A stretch of 64,000 nucleotides of DNA from Bradyrhizobium sp. CSS354 (lineage in GTDB: Bacteria > Pseudomonadota > Alphaproteobacteria > Rhizobiales > Xanthobacteraceae), in NCBI RefSeq assembly GCF_029051725.1, contig NZ_JAACFU010000007.1:62001-126000 (forward strand), written 5' to 3'. A program made the position numbers and the translations under genes. The notes under the pieces were generated by a model, which saw only the letters and a program-made list of their open reading frames with translations, had not been told where the DNA came from and ran no database searches. Of this stretch, positions 33,349 to 42,241 are shown piece after piece. The stretch's first letter is position 1, and each line of letters opens with the position of its first letter.

Positions 33349-34386
33349 TCAAAACTCTTTAATCGCCTTCCCGTCCGCCCCGACCAGCATCGACGGCGCT
33401 TCCCCGAACACCAGGCCCTCGGGCTGAAACTTGATCGTCTTGCCGCCCTCGACGAACTCGGCAAAATTTCGTGGCGTCGCCGAGTGCACGCCGTTGGTGA
33501 GGAAATCGCCGATCTCGTAGCAGGTGTCGGGCTTGCCGCCGGAGCCTTCGCCCAAGAATTTCTGGAAATTCTGGCTCGTCACCTTGGCCTTCTTGCGGGC
33601 CGACCAGTTGGCGTAGCGGCGGTAGAGCTTTGGCAGCATCACCGGGCCCTTGTCGGTCGCGAGCACGCCGGTCTCGTTTGTCTTGGGCTCGCGCAGGTCG
33701 AAGTCGAAGGCGCCAATCGTCCTGGCGAGGTGCTTCCAGACTGGCAGCTTTTTCGCGCGCGCGGTCTTGGCGAGCGCGAGGAAGGCGCGGATCTCGTCAT
33801 CATTCATCGAGGAGTAGAACGTCGGATAGGCAAAGCCCTGCTCGACCAGCCAATGGTTGACGTCGACCTTGTGGCCGCGGACCGTCACCTCGATGTCGCC
33901 GACCAGCCGTCCATACGTGTCGAACACCTCGTTCGGGGCATCGACATGCGTGAACACCCGGCAGGTGAGCGTCGGCTCGGCGCTACTGCCGAGAAAATCA
34001 TGCAGCGCCTTGCTCGTCGTCGCGCCGAGAAACTGCCGGTAGGGATGCGTGAGCTCGTGATAGGCCTGTCGCCTGGCGTCGGTCAGCCCCGTCTTCTCCG
34101 CGGGCGAGAGCGGTGAGGGCTGGTAATGCAGCTCCGGCGCGTCAATGCCCTGGAGGCGAATGGTAAGCTTGCCATTCTTGATCGCCGCCGTGTTGGTGCG
34201 GCCCTTGACCTTGGCGTTGTCGAACACATGGGTCGGCTGGAACGGCGCGGTATCGTTCTTGCGAAAGCGGATCGCGTCCGGCGCGACATTCACCACGACC
34301 TTTGTGGTGTCGGCGTCCGACCGCCCCTCCGGCCAGAACTGGCCGACATCAATGGTGCCTTCGACCTCCAGCAGTCCAACGGGCAT
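33349..34386 (-). CDS. Thermonuclease (SNase-like) domain protein
   Basis: A 345-residue protein with a staphylococcal-nuclease-like domain in the middle: IRLQGIDAPELHY (about 75-88; catalytic Arg and metal Asp), DTYGRLVGDIEV (second Arg region) and VNHWLVEQGFAYPTFY. N-terminal (about 70 residues) and C-terminal (about 130 residues) extensions are unusual, as the domain alone is about 150. No signal peptide is seen, so it may act in the cytoplasm or be exported in another way. It probably cleaves nucleic acid with Ca2+. Start ATG 34386 follows GAGGAG. It is adjacent to tRNA-fMet. Confidence 0.8.
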   Translation of the reverse strand: MPVGLLEVEGTIDVGQFWPEGRSDADTTKVVVNVAPDAIRFRKNDTAPFQPTHVFDNAKVKGRTNTAAIKNGKLTIRLQGIDAPELHYQPSPLSPAEKTGLTDARRQAYHELTHPYRQFLGATTSKALHDFLGSSAEPTLTCRVFTHVDAPNEVFDTYGRLVGDIEVTVRGHKVDVNHWLVEQGFAYPTFYSSMNDDEIRAFLALAKTARAKKLPVWKHLARTIGAFDFDLREPKTNETGVLATDKGPVMLPKLYRRYANWSARKKAKVTSQNFQKFLGEGSGGKPDTCYEIGDFLTNGVHSATPRNFAEFVEGGKTIKFQPEGLVFGEAPSMLVGADGKAIKEF

Positions 34387-34545
34387 CGGCCGCTCCTCTC
34401 ATGGTTCAGAAGGCAGCGAATCATCTTCGCACGACAAGCCCATGACGGACGATGCGACAGGCACGACACGCCGGAGGTTCTAACCCGCACGCTTGTAGCG
34501 CCCGGCGGAGATGATCTTCTGAATGAAGCAGAATGTGTCCGAAGC

Positions 34546-35037
34546 TCAGGATCTGTGCGGGCAGACCATCGTCAGATTGAGCAGCGTCGGCTTGTCCGAA
34601 TCCTTCTTGTAGTCCCACTCCAGCCGGATCTCGTGCCGGTGCGCGAAAGCGTCGCTGGCCTCGTGGGTGATGATCTTCGTCTTCATCGGAATCGGCGGCT
34701 CGGAATTGAAGCATTTCCGGACGCAGGCATCGAGCAGATCGCATCGTGTCAGCGGAATGACGCCCGGCTCATCTCTGGACAGGGGGACTGTGTTCGGCTG
34801 GGTGCTGAGGTCGACGCGGGCCCGGCCCTTTTCCTTGTGCCAGTACTTGGCGCTGCCCTGCGGCCAGTTTGATGCCGGGTTCAAAATCAGGTGGTACTGG
34901 CCGTATTCCAAGGTCGGCAGGTCGATGTCCTCGGACTCCTTGAGCTTCGCGACGCTCTTCTTCATGTTCGCCAAAGGATAGTAATTGCCATTCATCAAGT
35001 CTCGAAATGCCTTGCCGCTATATACCAGTCCGGCCAT
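34546..35037 (-). CDS. Hypothetical protein, family not recognised
   Basis: A 163-residue soluble protein with no motif I can name. It has four cysteines in the C-terminal half (RCDLLDACVRKCF and a final MVCPHRS) and mixed charge. The coding nature is supported by a strong ribosome site (AAGGAAGAGG) before the ATG and by the long frame. It is 159 bases upstream of the thermonuclease-like gene on the same strand, so the two may share a transcript. It is divergent from the large cyclase/ATPase gene; the 263 bases between are relatively AT-rich and must contain both promoters. Confidence 0.6.
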   Translation of the reverse strand: MAGLVYSGKAFRDLMNGNYYPLANMKKSVAKLKESEDIDLPTLEYGQYHLILNPASNWPQGSAKYWHKEKGRARVDLSTQPNTVPLSRDEPGVIPLTRCDLLDACVRKCFNSEPPIPMKTKIITHEASDAFAHRHEIRLEWDYKKDSDKPTLLNLTMVCPHRS

Positions 35038-35300
35038 CGCCTCTTTCCTTCATATGTCTGTTTGTCAAAATCTCTGGTGCGGTGGCCGAAAATACGCGTC
35101 ACGCTACGGCCGATCACGCTGTTTGTTGTGCGCACTCAACGCTACCACTCAGGAATGTATTTCGTCCAGAGAGCCTCCATCCCGTAACGTCGCCTATGTC
35201 GCAAGCCCAATTGCCATGCACTTTCCTATAGGTATTGTTGGGTCGAACGCCTCGCGGGGGTTGGGGTGAGGCTGCCGAGGCAGTGGTTGAAGGCGCTGGA

Positions 35301-38300
35301 ATGCATTGCTTCGCGTGTCAGTCGGCGATTGGTCCGGGCGACCGCTGGTGCTCCAAATGCGGAGCGGCGGTGCGCCAGCCGGTCGACCCCGACAGCGAAC
35401 GACGCTTTGTGACGATTCTGCGCGCCGACGTCGTCGACTCCACGGGTCTTGTTGCCGAGCTGGAGCCGGAGGCGGCGGTATCGCGCCTCGAACCGGCTCT
35501 TGCGGCGATGAGAGGCGCGGTGCGCCAGTTCGGCGGCATCGTTAGCAAGGAGTTGGGTGACGGGTTGGCCGCCGTCTTCGGCGCCCCGATCGCCGACGAC
35601 AACCACGCCCCCTTAGCCTGCCACGCGGCCATCGAGCTGGTCCGGCGTGTTGGCAGTCTGGGCGATCCAGGACTTCAAGTCCGGGTCGGCCTGCACTCGG
35701 GTCATGTGGTGGCCTACATGGTCGCGAGCGAATTTTCCAAGGTCTACGAGATCGGCGGCGCAGCCCAGCACCTCGCGGCTCGGCTGGAGACGGCAGCCGA
35801 GGCGAACCAGATCTACGTCTCCGAAGCCTGCCAGGAGCTTGCGGACGGACACGTGCGCTTTGAATTCCTTGGCCGCAAGGCGCTCCGTGGTTTCGGCGAG
35901 CCCCTGCCTGTCTACCGGGTCATGGGTGCGAGTGATCTGTCGAGCTGGCGGGTCCGACGTGCGCGGAGCGTTTCCAGATTCGTCGACCGCACGACGGAGC
36001 GGGCCTTGTTATGGCGCGCTGCGGATAGGGTTGCTGCCGGCCGGCAGACGGTTCTGCTGATGGGTGACGCCGGCATTGGCAAGTCTCGGCTTGCGCATGA
36101 ATTCGCGCAGGATCTCCGGGCTGGCGGCTGGCGGCTGATCGATGTCGAGTGCAGTCCGAATCTCCAGGGTGCGCCGTACAGCGCGCTCAAGCGCCTGTTG
36201 CTCTCGATCCTTGATACAGCTGCGAGAGATCAGACCAGGACGGATGATCCGAGAGACGCGTTGCCGGTGGTGCAACAGCGGGCCGTCGACGCGATCCTGG
36301 ATTTGCCGGTTTCCAATCCGCAATGGGATGAATTGGAGCCTCACGCGCGTGGTCGTGCGATTTCAGACGCAAGCTGTGCGATCGTCGAGAGCGTCGCCCG
36401 TCGTCAGCGTACGATCCTTTTGATTGAGGACCTGCACTGGATGGATCGGGCCAGCGATGCGGTCGTCGCGACCCTTTCGGGGCTACAATGCCCTGATCTG
36501 CTTGTGCTGCTGACGACGCGGCCCAATGGGATGCCGGTTTGGATCGCGAGCTGCCGCGCGGAAATCGTGGCGATGCGGCCTCTCGATGACGATTCAGGCT
36601 TGGCCATGCTCGCGGACATGCTTGGTCCCGCCACGACCAACGAAGACCTGAAGAACCGGATCATCTCTCATACGGCCAACGTTCCGCTGTTCATCGAGGA
36701 GGTCTGCCGCAGTCTGAAGGACAGCGGCATGCTTCTTGGCCAGTGGGGCGACCTTTCCCTTGCGCGTCCTGTGGACGAACTCGGCATCCCCAGCAGCATT
36801 CAGGGTGTGATCGCGGCGCGGCTGGATCGTGTGTCACGACAGGAACGGTCGCTTCTCCAGATCGCCGCGGCGCTTGGACCCCGGGCCGACCAGGCCACAC
36901 TGCGAAGAGTAGCGGCCGTGCCGGAAGACGTCCTGCAGGATTGCCTCACCGCGCTCGACCGGGCCGAGCTGCTCGTCAGGATCGACAGTGAGTTGGAGGA
37001 TTCGCTCGAATTCCGGCACGAGATGGTCAGGCAGGTGACCTACGATTCGATGGTCGAGAAGGTGCGGGAAAGCATCCATGCCAGCATTCTGGCGGCTCTC
37101 GAGACCGACGAGGCGTGGACCGACGGTCCGGATACGCTCTGCTATCACGCGGCCCGAGCGAAGGATTGGGGGAAGGCTTTTCAGCATGGCAGGAGCGCGG
37201 CTCGAAAATGTCTGGTGCGCTCGGCCTTTGCCGAAGCGGTCGATTATTTCGAGATCGCGATGGGTTCTCTCGACAAGACCCCAGTGACGCACGCGCGCGA
37301 AACGGACGCCATTGACCTGCGGATGGAGGCGCGGTTGGCGTTTGCCGGGTCGGGGCGTGTCGCCGAAGCCCTGGATTTGGGGAGCGAGGCCGAACGGCGA
37401 GCCGATGTGATTGGCGACATTGAACGCAAGGTCGCGGCCATGACCATGAGAGCGGGTGCCCAGAATTTCTATGGAACGCCGGTCGAAGCTGTCGCGATCG
37501 GAGAAGATGTGGTGCATCTGGCGGAAAATTCGGGCAATCCCGCCTGGCGCAATCTCGCGCAATACAGTCTAGGGCAGGCCTATTTTCTTTCCGGCCGCTA
37601 CGATCGCGCCGAGAAGATGCTGGTTACCACCCGTGCCCATCTCTCGGGGCCGGCAGCAAGTGCCCCGATCGGCACGACCCCACGATCTTTGCTCCTGCTC
37701 TGCTGCATGATGAACAGCATCACCCACACCGTGATGGGCGAGCTCGATGCCGCCGAGCAGCTCCAGCAGCAAGCCGTCGCAATCGCGGAGGAAACGGGTC
37801 GCCCCTATGACCGTGTCGCCGCTGCCTATAGCGGCGGCTGGCTGATGCTCGGCCGCGGCGAGCCGGCGGCGGCCGCGGCCATTCTCGAGGAGGGTTTCGT
37901 CCTGGCGCAGAAGCACGGCATCCGGTTGTTCGTGCCGGTGCTCGCCTGCCACCTCGGGATGGCCTATCTGGAGCAGGGGCTGTTCGACCGGGCGCGCGGC
38001 ATGCTGACGGAGGCGCGTGAGGAGGCGAAGGCGGTCGGCTATACCTCGGCGGTGCTGCGCAGCTCGATCTACCTGGCGCTCGCCACCCACCGTCTCGGCG
38101 ACGTCCAGGCCGCGCAGAACATGCTGCGCGAGGCGCGCAACACGGCGCGGCAACAGGGGTTCTCCGGCCTGGAGGCGGAGGCCCTGTTCGGCGAGGCCGT
38201 GGTGACGCCGCCGTCGGATGCGGAGGCCAAGGCAGCCATCCTTGGGGCCTTGCGCGCGACCATCGCGATCGCCGCCGAGAGTGGCGCGCTGCCGCTGCAG

Positions 38301-38357
38301 CACAAGGCCGCGGCGATGCTCAACGAGATGCAGGCGACGGGCGACGAGCTAAGCTGA
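35301..38357 (+). CDS. Zinc-ribbon / class III nucleotidyl cyclase / AAA ATPase / TPR regulator-like protein
   Basis: A 1018-residue multidomain protein. Residues 1-22 form a zinc ribbon (C3, C6, C17, C20). Residues 35-200 are a class III cyclase homology domain with metal-binding D43 (RADVVDS) and D88 (ELGDGLAAVFG). A STAND-like ATPase follows, with Walker A MGDAGIGKSRLAHEF (about 253) and Walker B ILLIEDLHWMD (about 371). The C-terminal 400 residues are TPR-like helices. The layout suits a signal-integrating protein that may make a cyclic nucleotide, but cyclase activity is unproven. ATG 35301 is preferred to the TTG at 35235, as AAGG precedes it. It has no obvious partner gene. Confidence 0.88.
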   Translation: MHCFACQSAIGPGDRWCSKCGAAVRQPVDPDSERRFVTILRADVVDSTGLVAELEPEAAVSRLEPALAAMRGAVRQFGGIVSKELGDGLAAVFGAPIADDNHAPLACHAAIELVRRVGSLGDPGLQVRVGLHSGHVVAYMVASEFSKVYEIGGAAQHLAARLETAAEANQIYVSEACQELADGHVRFEFLGRKALRGFGEPLPVYRVMGASDLSSWRVRRARSVSRFVDRTTERALLWRAADRVAAGRQTVLLMGDAGIGKSRLAHEFAQDLRAGGWRLIDVECSPNLQGAPYSALKRLLLSILDTAARDQTRTDDPRDALPVVQQRAVDAILDLPVSNPQWDELEPHARGRAISDASCAIVESVARRQRTILLIEDLHWMDRASDAVVATLSGLQCPDLLVLLTTRPNGMPVWIASCRAEIVAMRPLDDDSGLAMLADMLGPATTNEDLKNRIISHTANVPLFIEEVCRSLKDSGMLLGQWGDLSLARPVDELGIPSSIQGVIAARLDRVSRQERSLLQIAAALGPRADQATLRRVAAVPEDVLQDCLTALDRAELLVRIDSELEDSLEFRHEMVRQVTYDSMVEKVRESIHASILAALETDEAWTDGPDTLCYHAARAKDWGKAFQHGRSAARKCLVRSAFAEAVDYFEIAMGSLDKTPVTHARETDAIDLRMEARLAFAGSGRVAEALDLGSEAERRADVIGDIERKVAAMTMRAGAQNFYGTPVEAVAIGEDVVHLAENSGNPAWRNLAQYSLGQAYFLSGRYDRAEKMLVTTRAHLSGPAASAPIGTTPRSLLLLCCMMNSITHTVMGELDAAEQLQQQAVAIAEETGRPYDRVAAAYSGGWLMLGRGEPAAAAAILEEGFVLAQKHGIRLFVPVLACHLGMAYLEQGLFDRARGMLTEAREEAKAVGYTSAVLRSSIYLALATHRLGDVQAAQNMLREARNTARQQGFSGLEAEALFGEAVVTPPSDAEAKAAILGALRATIAIAAESGALPLQHKAAAMLNEMQATGDELS

Positions 38358-38667
38358 CGGCAGCGGCGGCCGGGCCGCTATCGCGGCCGAAATCTGCCCA
38401 ACGCGTCGAATAAATCCAGTAGGCTTTGCAAAGACTTAGCTACTGTGCATGGGGTTGTTTTTGGCGTTTTTTGAAGAGGCCCCCATGGTGCAGCGCGAAT
38501 GACGGCACCCTTGTGCGGCCCGCTCCGATGACTATGCCCTTGCACGCGCAGCAAGGTCGGCTACCGTCGGCCCTGGCCGCACGGCCAGGTGACTTTTGAT
38601 TTCAATTTTTTAGCATCCGATTTTTCGGCGCCGCGACGGCGCGACGCCCACCGAACGAGGCGGGGCC
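38358..38667. other. Intergenic stretch upstream of opgC
   Basis: A GC-rich hairpin-prone segment follows the cyclase stop (GCGGCC / GGCCGC). AT-rich tracts follow (around 38452-38475 and 38590-38627) that probably belong to the opgC promoter. No reading frame with a ribosome site is present. Confidence 0.5.
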
Positions 38668-39885
38668 ATGATCACACGGGACCAGTCAGCGCTGCTCGCG
38701 CCGGTCGACCGCGACCTGCGGCTCGATCTCTTCCGCGGCATCGGTCTGTGGATGATCTTCCTCGACCACATCCCGCACGACGTCGTGGCCTGGCTGACCT
38801 TGCGCAATTACGGCTTCAGCGACGCCGCCGAATTCTTCGTCTTCATCTCCGGTTATCTGGTCGGCTGGATCTACGGGCCGATCATCGCGGGTGGCTGGTT
38901 TCTCGCCGCGCTGAAGCGGCTGTGGCGGCGCGCGATCGAGATGTATGTCGCCCACATCATGCTGTTCCTGCTGTTCACGGCGCAGATCGCCCGCACCGCG
39001 CGCCGCTTCGACAATCCGATGTATGAGCACGAGTTCAACGTGTTCAATTTCCTGTCGCATCCGGACGAGCTGATCGGGCAGGCGATCCTCCTGAAGTACA
39101 AGCCGGTCAATCTCGACGTGCTGCCGCTCTACATCACGCTGGTGTTCGCCTCGCCTTTCATCGTGTGGTGCCTGGTGCGCCGGCCGAACCTGACGCTCGC
39201 CGGCTCCGTGGTGCTCTACGTGCTGTCGCGCTGGTTCAACTGGAACATCGCCTCCTATCCGCCCGGCACGACCTGGTACTTCAATCCGTTCTGCTGGCAG
39301 CTGATGTTCGTGTTCGCGGCCTGGTGCGGCATCGGCCAGATCGACAAGATCGCGAGATGGGTGTGGTCAAAGGCGGCGATGGCGCTGGCCGCGGCCTGGC
39401 TCGCCTTCGCGCTCCTGATCGTGATGACCTGGCACGTCCCTGCGCTCGAAGCCCTGATCCCGAAGTGGATGATCAAGGCGATCTACCCGATCGACAAGAC
39501 CGACCTCGACATGCTGCGCTTCACGCATTTCCTGGCGCTGGCGATCTGGGTGACTCATCTCATCTCGCGCAAATGGCGGACCCTGCACAGGGCGTGGCTG
39601 CGTCCTGTGATCCTCTGCGGTCAGCATTCGCTGCCGATCTTCTGCCTCGGCGTCTTCCTCTCGTTCTCGGCGCACTGGATCCTGACGCAATACACCAGGG
39701 GCGTCTGGGAGCAGCTCGCGGTCTCCGTCGTCGGCATCGCCATCATGATCGCAGCCGCGTGGCTGCTCGACCGGGCCGAACGGGTGCCGAACCTGTTCGT
39801 GAAGGTAACGGAGGTCGAGGAGGCCGACACCGTCCTGGAAAGCGCGCCTGCGGACAGGTCTGCCGTGGCGCCCGCGGGTCACTGA
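38668..39885 (+). CDS. opgC: OpgC-domain membrane protein
   Basis: A 405-residue integral membrane protein with about ten hydrophobic segments. It starts RDLRLDLFRGIGLWMIFLDHIP and continues with FSDAAEFFVFISGYLVG, the OpgC-domain pattern related to acyltransferase-3 proteins. Near the end it has GQHSLPIFCLGVFLSFSAH. In Gram-negatives OpgC adds succinyl groups to osmoregulated periplasmic glucans in the inner membrane; in Bradyrhizobium, which makes cyclic beta-glucans, OpgC homologues are thought to substitute them. The gene is followed by a DUF2059 gene after 44 bases. Confidence 0.87.
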   Translation: MITRDQSALLAPVDRDLRLDLFRGIGLWMIFLDHIPHDVVAWLTLRNYGFSDAAEFFVFISGYLVGWIYGPIIAGGWFLAALKRLWRRAIEMYVAHIMLFLLFTAQIARTARRFDNPMYEHEFNVFNFLSHPDELIGQAILLKYKPVNLDVLPLYITLVFASPFIVWCLVRRPNLTLAGSVVLYVLSRWFNWNIASYPPGTTWYFNPFCWQLMFVFAAWCGIGQIDKIARWVWSKAAMALAAAWLAFALLIVMTWHVPALEALIPKWMIKAIYPIDKTDLDMLRFTHFLALAIWVTHLISRKWRTLHRAWLRPVILCGQHSLPIFCLGVFLSFSAHWILTQYTRGVWEQLAVSVVGIAIMIAAAWLLDRAERVPNLFVKVTEVEEADTVLESAPADRSAVAPAGH

Positions 39886-39929
39886 CCATCGCCGGCCTGC
39901 ATTCGCGGAGAGATCCAACGGAGAGGTTC

Positions 39930-40418
39930 ATGCCCAGACTTGTGTTGACGATCGCCGGCGCCCTCCTGCTCCTGATCTCTGGTGCATCGGCGCAAGCACC
40001 CTCCCCGGAGGCGATGAGCGCGGCGCGCAAGCTCGTGGTCACCTTGAAGATCGCGGATCAGTATCGCGCGCTGTTGCCGCAGCTCCTGCTCAAGCTGAGG
40101 CCCGTGGTCGCGCAGGACAGGCCGGAAATCGAGCGCGACTATGACGCGGTGACGGCACCCGGCTCCGAGATTTACACTCCAGCCCTCACTTCGATGATCG
40201 ACCAGGTCGCCGCTCTCTATGCCCAGAGCTTCAGCATCGATGAGCTGCGCCAGATCGAGACTTTCTATGCCCAGCCGGCCGGGAAGAAGCTTCTGGAGAA
40301 GTCGGATGCGCTGGCGCAGGCAAGCGCGCGGATCAGCCAAGACGTCAGCCAGAAGACGGCCGACGAGTTGAAGCAGCGCCTCATCGAGGCGCTGCGCCAG
40401 AAAGGGCACAAGCTCTGA
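39930..40418 (+). CDS. DUF2059 exported protein
   Basis: A 162-residue protein with a signal peptide (MPRLVLTIAGALLLLISGASAQA, cleavage about residue 22). A helical DUF2059 domain follows: YTPALTSMIDQVAALYAQSFSIDELRQIETFYAQPAGKKLLEKS is the typical segment (shown here by its first and last parts: YTPALTSMID and FYAQPAGKKLL). Function unknown; the family is periplasmic. Start ATG 39930 follows GGAGAGG. It is likely cotranscribed with opgC, which hints at an envelope role. Confidence 0.82.
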   Translation: MPRLVLTIAGALLLLISGASAQAPSPEAMSAARKLVVTLKIADQYRALLPQLLLKLRPVVAQDRPEIERDYDAVTAPGSEIYTPALTSMIDQVAALYAQSFSIDELRQIETFYAQPAGKKLLEKSDALAQASARISQDVSQKTADELKQRLIEALRQKGHKL

Positions 40419-40575
40419 GCTCAACTCTTGCGTAATGGCGCCGCGCTCGCTGGCTGATTTGACGTGGCCGGTCGCCCCGACTACGCTTTTGCGAAGACAA
40501 GAAGCGCGTGAATGCCATGGCCTGACTGGGTTCAGGCTGGCAATTCACGCAAAGAGAAAATTCAGGGGAACGGAA

Positions 40576-42189
40576 ATGACCCGCGACATCGCAGCCACCA
40601 TCTCGAAGGCCCGCGAGCATTCCATCGGCGACATCCTGCGGCGCGCGGCGGGCCGCGATCCGGGCAAGCTCGCGGTGAGCTGCGGCAATATAAGCTGGAC
40701 ATTTGCCGAAATGGACGCGATCTGCAATCGGCTGGGCCGCGGCCTGCTTGGCCTCGGCGTGAAAAAGGGTGACCGCCTCGCCGTGCTCTCGCGCAATTCG
40801 CACGCCTTTGCGGCGCTCCGGTTCGCATTGGCCCGGATCGGCGCGGTGCTGGTGCCGATCAACTTCATGCTCAATCCGGACGAGATCAATTTCATCCTGA
40901 AAAGCTCCGGCGCAAAGCTGCTCGCGGCCGGCCCTGATTTCGTCGAGCCCGCGCGCGCGGCCAGCGCCAGGGATTGCGCGGTCGAGAAGATGATCTGGCT
41001 GCCGGGTGAGGATCCCGCCACGGCGCCGGCGGGCCTCACCACCTTCGACGATCTTCTCAGCGCCGATGGCTCGTACCTGGAGTCGTCGGTCGACAGCCGC
41101 GATCTCGCGCAGATCGTCTACACCAGCGGCACGGAGTCGCTGCCCAAGGGCGCGATGCTGACCCATGAAGCGGTGATGTGGCAGTATGTCAGCTGCATCA
41201 TCGATGGCGGCATGAGCGTGGACGACAAATTCCTGCACGCGCTTCCGCTCTATCATTGCGCGCAGCTCGACGTGTTCCTAGGACCGCAAATCTATCTCGG
41301 CGCCTCCGGCGTGATCACGGGCAAGCCTGCGGCCGACAACATTCTGTCATTGATCCAGACGCACAAGATCACGTCGTTCTTCGCGCCGCCGACGATCTGG
41401 ATCGCGATGCTCCGCTCGCCCAATTTCGACAAGACGGATTTGTCGACCTTGCAGAAGGGTTATTACGGCGCCTCGATCATGCCGGTGGAGGTGCTGCTCG
41501 AGCTCCAGCGCCGCCTGCCCAGCGTGAAGTTCTGGAATTTCTACGGCCAGACCGAGATCGCGCCGCTCGCGACTGTGCTCGGACCCGCGGACCAGCTGCG
41601 CAAGGCCGGCTCGGCGGGCAAGCCGGTGCTCAATGTCGAGACCCGCGTGGTCAACACTTCGATGGAGGATGTGAAGGTCGGAGAGGTGGGCGAGATCGTG
41701 CACCGCTCGCCGCATCTGCTCTCCGGCTATTATAACGATCCTGTCAAGACGGCGGCTGCGTTCTCCGGCGGCTGGTTTCACTCCGGCGATCTCGCCACCG
41801 TCGATGAAGAGGGTCACATCACTGTGGTCGATCGCGTCAAGGACATGATCAAGACCGGTGGCGAGAACGTCGCGAGCCGCGAGGTCGAGGAGATGGTCTA
41901 CCGCATCCCTGCAGTGTCGGAAGTTGCTGTGGTAGGCCTGCCCGATCCGCGCTGGATCGAGGCGGTGACTGCGATCGTCGTGGTCAAGAGCGGCGAGAAG
42001 CTCGACGAGGACACGGTCATCAAGCATTGCGCCGGCCAGATGGCGCATTTCAAGGTGCCCAAGCGCGTCATCTTCGTCGATGCCCTGCCCAAGAACCCGA
42101 GCGGCAAGCTGCTCAAGCGCGAGCTGCGCCAACGCTTCGTCGGTGGCGAAACGCTCGACAAGGCGATCCAGAAGAATTTTGGGACCTGA
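40576..42189 (+). CDS. Acyl-CoA synthetase (AMP-binding family)
   Basis: A 537-residue adenylate-forming enzyme. The ATP loop reads YTSGTESLPKGAM (about 182), where Glu replaces the usual Gly. The core motifs FYGQTE (A4/A5) and SGDLATVDEEGHITVVDRVKDMIKTGGENV are complete. The final KNPSGKLLKRELRQ carries the catalytic Lys. It activates a fatty or aryl acid to acyl-CoA; medium- or long-chain acids are most likely. Start ATG 40576 follows AGGGGAACGGAA. The frame is open further upstream but lacks family sequence. It is convergent with an MFS gene. Confidence 0.92.
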   Translation: MTRDIAATISKAREHSIGDILRRAAGRDPGKLAVSCGNISWTFAEMDAICNRLGRGLLGLGVKKGDRLAVLSRNSHAFAALRFALARIGAVLVPINFMLNPDEINFILKSSGAKLLAAGPDFVEPARAASARDCAVEKMIWLPGEDPATAPAGLTTFDDLLSADGSYLESSVDSRDLAQIVYTSGTESLPKGAMLTHEAVMWQYVSCIIDGGMSVDDKFLHALPLYHCAQLDVFLGPQIYLGASGVITGKPAADNILSLIQTHKITSFFAPPTIWIAMLRSPNFDKTDLSTLQKGYYGASIMPVEVLLELQRRLPSVKFWNFYGQTEIAPLATVLGPADQLRKAGSAGKPVLNVETRVVNTSMEDVKVGEVGEIVHRSPHLLSGYYNDPVKTAAAFSGGWFHSGDLATVDEEGHITVVDRVKDMIKTGGENVASREVEEMVYRIPAVSEVAVVGLPDPRWIEAVTAIVVVKSGEKLDEDTVIKHCAGQMAHFKVPKRVIFVDALPKNPSGKLLKRELRQRFVGGETLDKAIQKNFGT

Positions 42190-42241
42190 TGCATTCCTCT
42201 TCTCGCTGTCCCGCAAGAACGGGGAGAGCGAGAAGGAAGCC

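Noticed and set aside
35235..35300. TTG start of the cyclase protein at 35235
   Set aside because: The added residues are not conserved-looking and have no ribosome site; ATG 35301 places the zinc ribbon at the N-terminus.
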